The notes under the pieces were generated by a model. The model worked only from the letters and a program-made list of their open reading frames with translations. It searched no databases and was not told the DNA's origin. DNA of 64,000 nt. Origin: Undaria pinnatifida (Eukaryota; Sar; Phaeophyceae; Laminariales; Alariaceae). A program made the position numbers and the translations under genes. Below are positions 23,371 through 32,960 of the stretch, in pieces; within the stretch, counting starts at the first letter, position 1; each line of letters starts with the position of its first letter. The stretch spans positions 1,453,001-1,517,000 of the forward strand of contig JABAKD010000025.1 in NCBI GenBank assembly GCA_012845835.1, read 5' to 3'.

Positions 23371-23817
23371 GAAACCCATCCAAACGATCTCAAATTCGGA
23401 TACCTACAGGCCTTTCGAGGCCGTATCTTAACAATATAGACTAGTCTATATATATATATATGCAAAAGAGAAGAAAGTGTGTAAAAAAGTTGTTTTTCGG
23501 GGGGGCGGGTAGTTAAGCGTATGCTATCCCAGTCCGCGGGCGCCCTCTGTTAAATTAAAGGTGGGGGACACAGAGTGCCCCCTGCAGGTCTGCCAATTGA
23601 GCAGGTCCTCGGAGAGTACTCACTTTCGTTCCTTCGTAGAGATATAGCTTTATTCGTTTCCACCAGAGCCCGGGATAGCTTCTGAGATCGGAGGCGCGTG
23701 CCTCCGATCTAATTCCTAAATTCCCCGAAAAATAACCGCCAACCATATCATACGAAACCCATCCAGATGATCTCAAATTCGGATACCTACAGGCCTTTCG
23801 AGGCCGTATCTCAACAC
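23371..23817. repeat. 63-bp direct repeats flanking about 320 bp
   Basis: 23371-23433 and 23755-23817 are nearly identical (AAACCCATCCA, CGGATACCTACAGGCCTTTC, GAGGCCGTATCT). A third fragment, GAGCCGTATCTTAACAC, lies at 23965. The enclosed DNA holds a (TA)n run at 23452 and an 11-bp-arm hairpin at 23685-23710. Nature unknown. Confidence 0.75.
23685..23710. other. Perfect hairpin (11-bp arms, 4-base loop)
   Basis: Arm AGATCGGAGGC, loop GCGT, arm GCCTCCGATCT. It lies inside the 63-bp-repeat-bounded segment. No T-run follows, so it is not proposed as a terminator. Confidence 0.8.
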
Positions 23818-24334
23818 TAGCCCACCCTGATGAGTCGCATGTGCAGAAATATGGGAGATTCGGGGAAACTCCGGTTCTACGAACTAGACCATGAGTCGAA
23901 GATTCGGCTCCTCAAACCCCACTCCCACAACTCTAACCGTCTGGCTATGGAGCCAGGAACACGCGAGCCGTATCTTAACACCTCGATGCATGAAACAATT
24001 ATTGGTATTTCCCAGGTGAGGGATTGGTATATCCCAGGTGAGGGACTGAGCTACGTTTTGGAGTGTGGGCTACTTAGCTAATAGGTCTACCGGATTCGTA
24101 CGCAAGTTCCCGTGTACTCCATTTATATGTGGCAGGACAGTATATGTGGCAGGACAGCAGAGGTCTAGTCCAGGCCTGATGCTCGGGTTACTAGTGCTGT
24201 CAAGTCATGATGAAACATGCGGTGTATGTCGATCGCTACTGTTCCGAAGTGATCTCTCCTCCGGAATGATCTCCCTTCCGCTCTTGATGTGATGCGAAGG
24301 CACACTCACACACCTGTACTGGTACTGGTCACAA

Positions 24335-26020
24335 AAAAAAAAGGATCGAACTGATTGCAACAATTACAGAGGGATCTCGCTTGTTGCCCACGCAGGCAAA
24401 ATATTGTTGAAAATCGTTGCGTCCCGCCTTAGCAACTACTGCGAGGCCGAGGAAATACTTCCTGAAGAACAGTGCGGCTTCCGTCCCGCACGGTCGACGG
24501 TCGACATGCTGTTTGTCGTGCGCCGGTTGCAAGAGCTCGGACGACAGAGGAAAATCCCCCTGTACATGTGCTTCATCGATCTGCAGAAAGCGTACGACTC
24601 TGTCGACCGGGAACTGTTGTGGGAGGTACTCACACGCCTTGGCGTACCAACCAAGATGCTTACAGTTATCCGCAACTTCCACGAAGGCATGCGGGCTCGC
24701 GTGCGTGCGGATGACGGCGAGCACTCGGATTGGTTTAATGTCACCCAGGGGCTGCGGCAAGGCTGCGTGCTATCACCGTTACTGTTCAACGTGTTCTTCG
24801 CTGCTGCGATACACGTCGTGCTGGTACGCTTCAGCAAAGACAAAAGCATCGTAAGGGATTTGGTTCACCTCGAAGAGGGCAGTGCAGTCGGAAAAGAGGA
24901 ACCGTTGGCATGCGTGCAAAGGGCTGTGTGGGGCATGTTGTACGCAGATGACGCAGGAATTGTTTCGAAGTCGGCGGAAGGCCTTGCTAAAATGATGACA
25001 GTCATCGTGACTGTCTTCGAAGCAGCAGGCCTCACGGTATCGGAAAAGAAGACAGAGACGATGCTGCTACGAACACCGGACCAGACATCCCTCGCCCCAC
25101 CGCTCGCGATCGAAGCATCAGGCCAGAGGTATAAACAGACGACCCAGTTTTTATACCTAGGCGGCATTATCCACGAAAGCGCTGACCTCTCGCTCGAAAT
25201 CGAACGACGGATCCGTCTCATGCGGGCATGCCTCAAACGGTTTGGCCCGGAATTGTATGACAGGACGACCGCCCCGCTTAGTCTGAAAGTCCGCATGCTG
25301 AAGGCCGAGGTCATTGAGACCCTGCTGTACGGGTGTGTGACGTGGACCCTCAATGCGGACCACTTCGCCAAGCTCCGATCAGCCCACCACGAAGTCCTTT
25401 TGTGAGTCATTGGCTTCCAGCGCCGATTACGCACCGACCACACCACCCTCTCGTACGCGAAGGCCCTCAGGATGACACGATGCGAGAGCATCGAAACGAC
25501 CATCCGTAAACGGCGGCTCTTCTTTGCCGGGGCCCTGGTGCGACAACACAAGGGGCGACTGCCCCGTCGGTTGATGTTCGGGACGATCGCTGGTGGGGAG
25601 AACCCGAAACCAGGCGGACAACTCAAGACTTGGCCTAGAGCCATAGCTGAGGACCTTAGGGTGTTCAAAGCCAACGAGGGATCAACGGAACACTCCCCCT
25701 TAGTTTTTGGAGTTGGGACCGCGCTGTGGCCCACTGCAGCAAAAAAGGTGGGCAAGTGGTACCGGGGGGTCCTCGAAGCAGCTGAACGGTTCATGGGCAG
25801 GTGGCACGAGGATGAGGCAAAGCTGAGTAGACAGCGCCGCGCATCCGCCGTGGGTGGTGTCGAAGGGAACGGGGGGAGGGGGGGCAGCAGGAGGCGTAGA
25901 AGGAACACCGCACAAGGGTATGGGGGCAGGGGGGGGGACAGGAGGAGTAGAAGGGAAACCGCTGTAGATGAAAGTAGGAAGGAGACCGCAGACAGGGTAG
26001 CAAGGTACCAGGCCGACTAG
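24335..26020 (+). pseudogene. LINE reverse transcriptase, 5' truncated, one in-frame stop
   Basis: One frame runs from the A-run to TAG at 26018-26020, broken only by TGA at 25403-25405. Motifs in order: [42 protein letters not shown] (first catalytic Asp), [25 protein letters not shown] (catalytic Asp pair, Tyr codon at 24941), and after the stop RRLFFAGALVRQ ... LPRRLMFG. The last is the usual C-terminal region of this LINE group, which confirms that the two halves belong together. The final part is an Arg/Gly-rich low-complexity tail. The element would have copied its own RNA by target-primed reverse transcription. It is not autonomous as it stands. Confidence 0.85.
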
Positions 26021-26600
26021 TAGGTGGAACCTTTCTATCTATGCCACTCGTACCGCCAACTGCTGCGGCTGCTCGGAATGTGATGTCTTGGTACTTTGAT
26101 TTTTCCGTGAATTTTTTTTTTTTTTTTTTTTTTTTTTTTCTTTCTTTCTTTTCTTTCCCCTTCTTATCCTTATGAAGGGAGTCTTGCATGGTGGGTAGGT
26201 GACGAGCCTGTTTTATTTGGCCCTCCCAGTCTTCCTTCTTTTACTTGTTTCTTTTTTCCGGGGTATTTTTTCCCTTTCTTTCCCCCTTGCATGTCCATTT
26301 TGGCTCATGCTCGGGGTATGTTTCTATCTCCCGTGCTTTGGCTCCCCTTTTATTTATTTATTTATTTATTTTGTCTTGGTTTCTTTCGTTGTTTCTCTCT
26401 TTTAAAAGGTATTTTGGTTTAATGAGAAGAACACAAAGGGGGGAGGGGGGGAAACAGGAGGAGTAGAAGGAAAGCCGTCCAAGGGAATGGGGGCAGGGGG
26501 GGCAACAGGAGGAATAGGAGGGAGACCGCGGTGGACGAAGGCAGGAAGGAGATGGCAGACAGGGTAGCAAGGTACCAGGCCGACTAGTAGGTACATAGCA
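25860..26600 (+). repeat. Duplicated end of the LINE reading frame
   Basis: The segment ending the ORF (about 25870-26030, with GGCAGGAAGGAGA-like words and GCAAGGTACCAGGCCGACTA) recurs at about 26440-26595 with the same order of words. T-rich spacer DNA lies between. A tandem duplication or an internal repeat of the 3' end. Confidence 0.75.
26110..26141. repeat. Poly-T run
   Basis: About 30 consecutive T after GTGAATTT, leading into a T/C-rich tract. Part of the LINE 3' region. Confidence 0.8.
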
Positions 26601-27122
26601 CTTTTCGTCTTTTTCTGGGGTATTTTTTTCCCCTTTGTTCCCTCCTTGCGTGTCCAGGTTTTTGGCTCGTGTTCGGATTATTTTATTTTGGTTTTACTTT
26701 ACTTTATTTTATTTCATTTTATTATGTTTCTTTCCCGAGCTTTGGCTCTCCTTTCCGGTTGGGTTGTTTCTTCGATTTCCCCTTCATTTTGTTTGTTTCA
26801 TTTTTTGTTTTATTTTTATCTTTGTTTTTATTTGTTTTCTTATTTTGTTTGTGTTTTTTGTTTTTGTTTTTGTTTTTGTTTATTTCGTATTTCTCTCTTC
26901 CAATGTATTTCTGTTGCTGACGTATGTATGTTGTGCCTGTCGTACCCAGTACTAGGGCATGACATTGCGTTGTCGAATGCATTACGATGCATTATCTCTG
27001 TGTCGTGGCTTGTGACCACAGAGCTGATCTTTCTAGGGTGAAGAATCAGTACGGACACTGGGTGTGCTGGATGTCGACGAGTAGAAGAACGGTTTAATGT
27101 GAAGAACACACACACACACACA

Positions 27123-27758
27123 CTGGTCAGTGAGACCAACGAGTGAGATCTGGCGTTCTGTATCAGGCGTCGGGCCGTGCACACTAGATCCTAAAGGTCT
27201 TCGAACGCCCGCCTTACACACGACCAGGGGATACACAAACTAAAGCGTGGATCCAAAACCCCAGATGCCCGCACTCCTGCAGTACAGATGAAAGCTCTTG
27301 CGCTAATGCCGAGTGATCAACGGTGAGCATTTTTTTGCAGCAGAAAAACAAGAGAAACAAAAGATGAACTTGACAAGACAAAATAATTACAGCAATTTAT
27401 TGGAAAGAGATATAGATATAGGACGGCACGACCAAAACGATAAAGAAAGGACAACAGATCAGCACACCCAGAGCAACCACTAATAGTAATACAGCAAACG
27501 CCGCGCCATCCAACCAACAGTGTGGGTAGCAACCACGTCATTGGGTTTCGAATGACTGCACTGCCGTGTGAGTAAGAGCATTGCCGAATGGTCCATCACT
27601 TGCGTACTGATTGTGACGACAGAGTTTTGCCCATATACCGTCATCATTGCCCCCGTACCTAGTAAAAAAACGAAGATCAAAAATAAAGCAGATGACACCA
27701 CCCAACTGGCGTCAGGAGTGGGCAGCACTCAAAGTGTGGTCCGAACGCAACTAACTCG
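27123..27758. other. Intergenic region without recognised gene
   Basis: Follows the (AC)n tail of the LINE. Short open frames only, without motifs. Confidence 0.5.
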
Positions 27759-28621
27759 TACCGTGGCGGCTACGGTTTGAAAGAATTTTTTTCAGAGAAA
27801 GTACGGATTTAAGAGAGAGGAATTGGCTTGTACTGATTAAAATTGATTTAAAAGAGAAATCCTATAGCTTCCGAGATTTTCTCTTAAATCGAACCATTTG
27901 GAAACCACGTGGACACACACATCACACACAGATTGTGTTCAGGCTGACAGGTCGCGAGGGTAGCGTTAGTTTCTTGGGTTTGTGTTATTTGTAGGGCGAG
28001 TTGATGTCTTGATAATGTAAAGTTTTTTTTTTCGTTGACTCGTGTTTGTCGGGGGTTTAAATCGATGGGATGAGAGGTTGAGGGTGTTGTGTTGAGGGTA
28101 CGGTGGGAGGAAGGGGTGCAGTGTGTAAACGGGTGCGTCTTTCTTGAGTGCTGGTGCATTCTTAGCCTCGTGTTGTCCTTCTAGAAGAGGTACGAGCATG
28201 AAACACACCTACTCCGGAGTATAAAACAACAACAAAACCACTACTGTACCAACTTTACGTGTCCACGTGCAAAATGTGCATCGCATGACACGACGATGAT
28301 TTATTTTCCAAGCGCAGATACACCAAAAGCGCACCACGTACAAAGGTCCACGTGCTCGCCAGCCAAGAGAATGAGCAGTGTTTAGAGGTAGCCCGACGTG
28401 GTAACGCTTGCTGCGTTACGCGACATTGAATGATACACTCTCTACGATCTCCTACGCCATATAGCTAGGACAAGAGCGTCTCTCTCTGGCGCGCTTTCGA
28501 TTTGGCTACGGTATAGGAGAATATTCTCTTATACCGTAGCCGAGACGGTATAAGAGAAAGCCGGATTTGAGACAGAAATTGGCTTGTACCAACCCTCTCT
28601 TAAACCGTAGCCGCTACTGTA
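27759..28621. mobile_element. MITE-like composite bounded by inverted repeats
   Basis: Outer ends match as inverted repeats: 27759-27779 (TACCGTGGCGGCTACGGTTT) and 28601-28621 (the complement, 18 of 21 bases). Each end also carries a copy of a core with GGATTT(A/G)AGA and AATTGGCTTGTAC (27805-27833 and 28563-28589). The left copy alone could be a unit of about 125 bp ending at TTCTCTTAAATCGAACC (about 27878-27894). So either two small related MITEs or one 863-bp composite. No coding sequence is recognised inside. Confidence 0.55.
28504..28541. other. 38-bp near-perfect palindrome
   Basis: GGCTACGGTATA at the left, AATATT at the centre, TATACCGTAGCC at the right, with one mismatched pair. The arms carry the terminal word of the surrounding MITE-like family. 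Confidence 0.85.
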
Positions 28622-29546
28622 ACTAACTACGAGGCAGAGGGTTAGGAGTTGGGAGCATTGATGCCTGGTCTTTCATCTACTTACGACGGCGGTGTCTATA
28701 TAATATCGACATCATCACATCCATAGCCACCAAGGGTACCCAGAAGGAAACAGAAAGGGAAAAAAAGGGAAAATAAACAAAATAAGTGGACGAAAAATAA
28801 ATGGGGAAGGGAAAAGGGATAAAGCGTAAAAAGGGCGAAATCGATTTAGCGAGATCAGTGTAAAAAAAGGTGTGATGACTACGAAAATAAAGTAAATTCC
28901 AATAATTTGAGTATTACAACAACCACTACCCTATGACCGGTAGTGCACGGCACCGCCATGAACGCCTTTCAAGCGTACCGCATGATCTATATTCCCCAAC
29001 AACATCTCCTACATTTATTTAGACTAATTTAGTAGTACTTCTGTCCGCAATCAGTCCCTCTTTCTTTACTGTCAGGAAGCACTTAAATTATGCTATTTTT
29101 TTACCACATACATGTCTTCCAAGTAAATACATGATATGAGTGTTTTTCTGAGATACCTATCAGTTGCCCAACAAAGAAAACGTCAAGTAAGTCTGGATTT
29201 TCCCTCACGTCATGCAGGTTGTTTCCCAACATCGTCTACGAACCTGGTACAACGTGGTATTAGTTAATAGGCCGCGCGAACACCGGTTGGCTTACTTGAA
29301 GATCTTCCGTTTGCCAAGCGTCAAGGTTCGCCATGATAAAACGTTACTACTGTAGACTAAGTACTTCCCTGCCTCAAGCACATGCGCGACTTTCCCTCAG
29401 GAGACCACGACCACGCTTACCCACCACCCTCGATTCGATTTGGGCTGGTACGTTTTACGCATTTTAATAATGATAACAACGCGTTGTCGCTTCGGAATAC
29501 CCTAGTCTACACAACAAGATTATAATAGTGTCCTCTGCCGCACACC
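28622..29546. other. Intergenic, AT-rich, no recognised gene
   Basis: No open frame of interest and no clear repeat; A-rich stretch at 28745-28900. Confidence 0.5.
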
Positions 29547-29605
29547 GTGGGTAGATCAAAACGAGCGATATTTTTATTTTGTATTTGGGACGAGGTTTCC
29601 CTGTC

Positions 29606-29710
29606 TCAGGTTGTTGTTGTTGTTCTCACATCAACTCGCATAATCAAGTCCGTGGTCACAGGACAGGCTCCAGTCACTCTGGAGCTGAGGAATACCCCAG
29701 GGAAAAGTAT
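29606..29710 (-). repeat. Second, inverted copy of the (CAA)n-tailed element end
   Basis: Reverse complement of about 18610-18711, including the CCTGTGACCACGGACTTGAT word and the simple-repeat tail, here (TTG)n at 29612-29625. The remainder of the element is not recognisable, so this is a fragment. Confidence 0.7.
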
Positions 29711-29904
29711 GCTCTGGTGGCTCCTCTCTGCGGGGTTCTAAAGCAAACAGCACCTGTCGAATGTCGAACATGCGAAAGGATAAGTCGCCACCTCTGTTGT
29801 GAGTCTTCGAAAATACTTGCTGACCTGAAATGAAATGCATAAACAGCCTCCCGCGTTTGTTCAAACTGCTTCGCGTTATTGCCACTAGTTACTTGTACGG
29901 CTTG

Positions 29905-30230
29905 TTTCATTTTTTGTTTTATTTTTATCTTTGTTTTTATTTGTTTTCTTTTTTTGTTTGTGTTTTTTGTTTTTGTTTTTGTTTTTGTTTATTTCGTATT
30001 TCTCTCTTCCAATGTATTTATGTTGCTGACGTATGTATGTTGTGCCTGTCGTACCCAGTACTAGGGCATGACATTGCGTTGTCGAATGCATTACGATGCA
30101 TTATCTCTGTGTCGTAGCTTGTGACCACAGAGCTGATCTTTCTAGGGTGAAGAATCAGTACGGACACTGGGTGTGCTGGATGTCGACGAGTAGAAGAACG
30201 GTTTAATGTGAAGAACACACACACACACGG
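29905..30230 (+). mobile_element. Truncated second copy of the LINE 3' end
   Basis: Nearly identical to 26795-27120: T/G-rich (GTTTTT)n, CTTCCAATGTATTT, TGCTGACGTATGTATGTTGT, ... GAAGAACACACACAC. Left junction abrupt after GTTACTTGTACGG. Severe 5' truncation is typical of LINE retrotransposition. Confidence 0.85.
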
Positions 30231-30921
30231 CATCGCCTAGTCTTATCCGCGACATGAAAACTACCCCGGTTATAGTTTGCGAGGGATATTATTGGACTAA
30301 TAACAAATCAGTGTAATAATAATTGCCATATCATGACTCATTTTCTGCACGATACGTGGCCTCGGCACGGCTGTCCGGCTAAACACTACTGCACTACTGC
30401 ATACACACACCGGGGGTACCAAATAGTGCGGCCCACTGCTAAGGCCTATACACAGAGTACTGGAGACTGGTGGGCCAAACCAGGTAGTATATGCTACTTA
30501 TCGATTACTGCACGCTGTTGTAGTATTGTGTTTGATTCGATGTGCCTGTGTTCTACCCATAGGCCGCCGCTGAAGATAGGGTGATATCTAACGCAGGCTG
30601 CTGTTTGTTCTTCCGAGTCTACCTACACCCGAAGGGGTACCGCAGGACAAATTTTGGTTATGGTTCTCGCCCTTCAGCATGACTTGCGGTCCCGTCACCC
30701 GGCTGCCCTCTAACCCACTACAGTGGTACGCGCCCGTCCAACGTGCATCATTGAGTAAAGTGGGAGGTGGATCGCATGTGCTTGCCTGAACTGCTGGGTG
30801 GAATGGTTACAGTGTCGTGCTATCTTGCTCTGTGATTTTCGATAAGTGTCAAGAATAATCACAATAAATGAGACGGACCTCGCACGAGTTACTGCAATGC
30901 GTAGTACAAATTTACAATCAG
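30231..30921. other. Intergenic region without recognised gene
   Basis: No supported open frame, RNA gene or repeat. Confidence 0.5.
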
Positions 30922-31302
30922 TGCCGGCGTCCCGGAATGATTCAGTACAGTGTCGCGTAACTATTGAGGTCGACATCGTAGGTTCGAGCCCCGCACTGGC
31001 CTTCTTCTTGCTATTGACAGTATTTAGTCATTGAAAGGCCGAAAGTGTGAGAGCGCAAGTTCGAGAAAGTTGGTGCAAATCGACGAGCATCCAAAGCTAA
31101 AAGGTGGGGATGTTCTGAACCTTATGCGCTGTAAAATGAAGGCACGTAGCTGGGAGAAGGCAGGGCACCTGTGACCACGGCTTGTCCAGAAGGTCACTGA
31201 GGGTAAGGTAGTACTCGTACGCGTTGAGCTGGGAAAAGATTGATAAAAACTAGATAATAAAGCACCAGTACGAATAGAGTTGCGCCTGCAAAAAAAAAAA
31301 AA
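30922..31302 (+). mobile_element. tRNA-derived SINE, copy 1
   Basis: A tRNA-like head ends in GGTTCGAGCCCCGC (pol III B box, about 30974). The body shares GAAAGTGTGAGAGCGCAAG, AATCGACGAGCA, CTGAACCTTATGCGCT and CCTGTGACCACGGCTTGTCC with the copy at 61841-62152. The 3' end is an A-run at 31290-31302. Orientation is set by the poly-A tail. The A box is weak in this copy. Transcription by RNA polymerase III is inferred. Confidence 0.75.
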
Positions 31303-32411
31303 CGAACTCTTTGTGGAAGAAGTGGGAATCCAAAGCTACCTGGCCCGCCCTGCATTGCTAGTTTTTCTTTCCTGCATCAACGCTCGGTTGTTGTTGATGG
31401 TCAGGAACGTCATGCACAAATTTCAGTCTGCTGCTTGCTGCTGTCTCTCACCATTACATAGGGCAGGCGAAACCACCCTAGCGTAAGTGCCCCTTTCATA
31501 TCACATGCACGGGTCACCAGCTGTCTCCGAAGGTCCGATAGGATTGGATTGCCCACCATAGCCCACAGACCCCGCGATCTTCGATGCCGCATGGAATAGT
31601 TCGTGCTGTAAGTTATCAGTATCCACCCTGCCTTCGTTGGTACCAGACTACCGGGTACGTACCATCCCTGTCACCGCCCGCGTGCTGTATACTGACACCA
31701 CGCGACGTTCGCTGGTGTGTGGCGCCGGAGAACTGCGACCGTCGACCAAGCTGCAGGGGGCAGCGACGTGATCCTGTCATAACACGCGGAGAAACCAGAC
31801 AGCAGAGTTTGTCCTGGCGCGCATGCCTGGCATGTCACATGCTGCGGTCGGTGTAGGCTATTAATTCAAGTCAACTACCCTCGCGCGCTTTTGATTACGT
31901 TCCTGACGGTGTGGTTTGCACCCACTGCACATTCCAGCCCTATTCCGACCTTGAGCTGTAGTCTTGTGCCTCTGCTACCACCTCGTGCGCGATTTTCACG
32001 ATCGCAATCGAATTCCTTGGCGCGAAACGGTGCGAAACAACTTCTGATGTGCCAAACGCGTTTTTCATTTTTTCTGTCGTTGGCTGATCGCCAAAGCTTG
32101 GAATGTTCTTCGTATGACGCAGATCTAGAAAAAGTGTTCACCACATATTTATCGACGACATCTAGGAAATAGCACCAGTGCTCGAGGATTTAGGCTCAAC
32201 ATTTCGGCGGGTAACACTAGGCTGGTCAGTGCGCCCTCGTCCACGACGGCCACAAGCCGTGTAGCTCATGACCCGATCGTCGTGTTTCGTGTACCAATGG
32301 TTGGACTTTTGGATCGAATTTTGCATATCGCCGCATGACGTGCAACTATTACCACTGCTGTAATGCAGTACGGCAAAGTGAGACGTCGAACTATCGTAGT
32401 ATCGGTGGACT
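31303..32411. other. Intergenic region without recognised gene
   Basis: Open frames at 31584-31856, 31875-32144 and 31891-32172 overlap on both strands and show no family motif. Confidence 0.5.
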
Positions 32412-32420
32412 TGTTCGTGC

Positions 32421-32627
32421 GTAGAGTCCAAGCCGGGATGCCGTGACCGCCTCGCGGTCTGACGAGTGTTCCTATTATCGTTGCATTAGAGGACAGAGTG
32501 GAGAGAAGGAGCAGAGAGCGGAGTGCTGGAGCTCTCCGCTTATGATAAAAATTTCATAAAAACGCCTACGAATGTATACGCAACCCTCTACAACATTTGA
32601 AACCGTCGTGCTGTGACGATCCAAACT
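32421..32627 (-). repeat. 3' LTR of the copia element
   Basis: Shares GTCTGACGAG, TAGAGGACAGAG, GAGTGCTGGAGCTCTCC, CGCCTACGAATGTATACGCA and GTGCTGTGACGATCCAAACT with 38325-38523, in the same order. Confidence 0.85.
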
Positions 32628-32960
32628 GATACCCTCCCTGGCTCTTCACAGAAGTGACGAGACCGAACGGGCATCCAAAACAGAAAGATAGGACCAGAGA
32701 ACAGCTAACGACAGTCCCGCAGGAGGAAACCCGGCCACCGGGTCAAACCCCCCTGTATGTCTTACATCATCCGAACCATTGTGATTGTAACAATGGCCGC
32801 ATTCAAACGATTCCATAGCCAGAAACTAAAATGCCAATTAGCGCCCTAATCACCCGTGCCCCTCAAAGTAGTGCGGGGTGGCGGCCTGGCAAACTATTCT
32901 TCGCATGACTCAACCGCGGTACTCATCGAACAATGCTCACAACCCTTACTCATCACCTTA

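Larger units (their letters stand above)
24332..27122 (+). mobile_element. 5'-truncated non-LTR retrotransposon (LINE)
   Basis: Starts within or just before an A-run at 24332, inside the reverse transcriptase domain. It continues through the RT C-terminal region, stops at 26020, and has a long T-rich 3' part ending in (AC)n at about 27107-27122. The 3' extent is supported by a second copy of the last 320 bp at 29905-30230, which also ends in (AC)n. The endonuclease domain and RT N terminus are absent. Confidence 0.75.

Noticed and set aside
30960-31000. Functional tRNA gene suggested by GGTTCGAGCCCCGC
   Set aside because: No matching acceptor or anticodon stem; the sequence belongs to a SINE head with a poly-A-tailed body.
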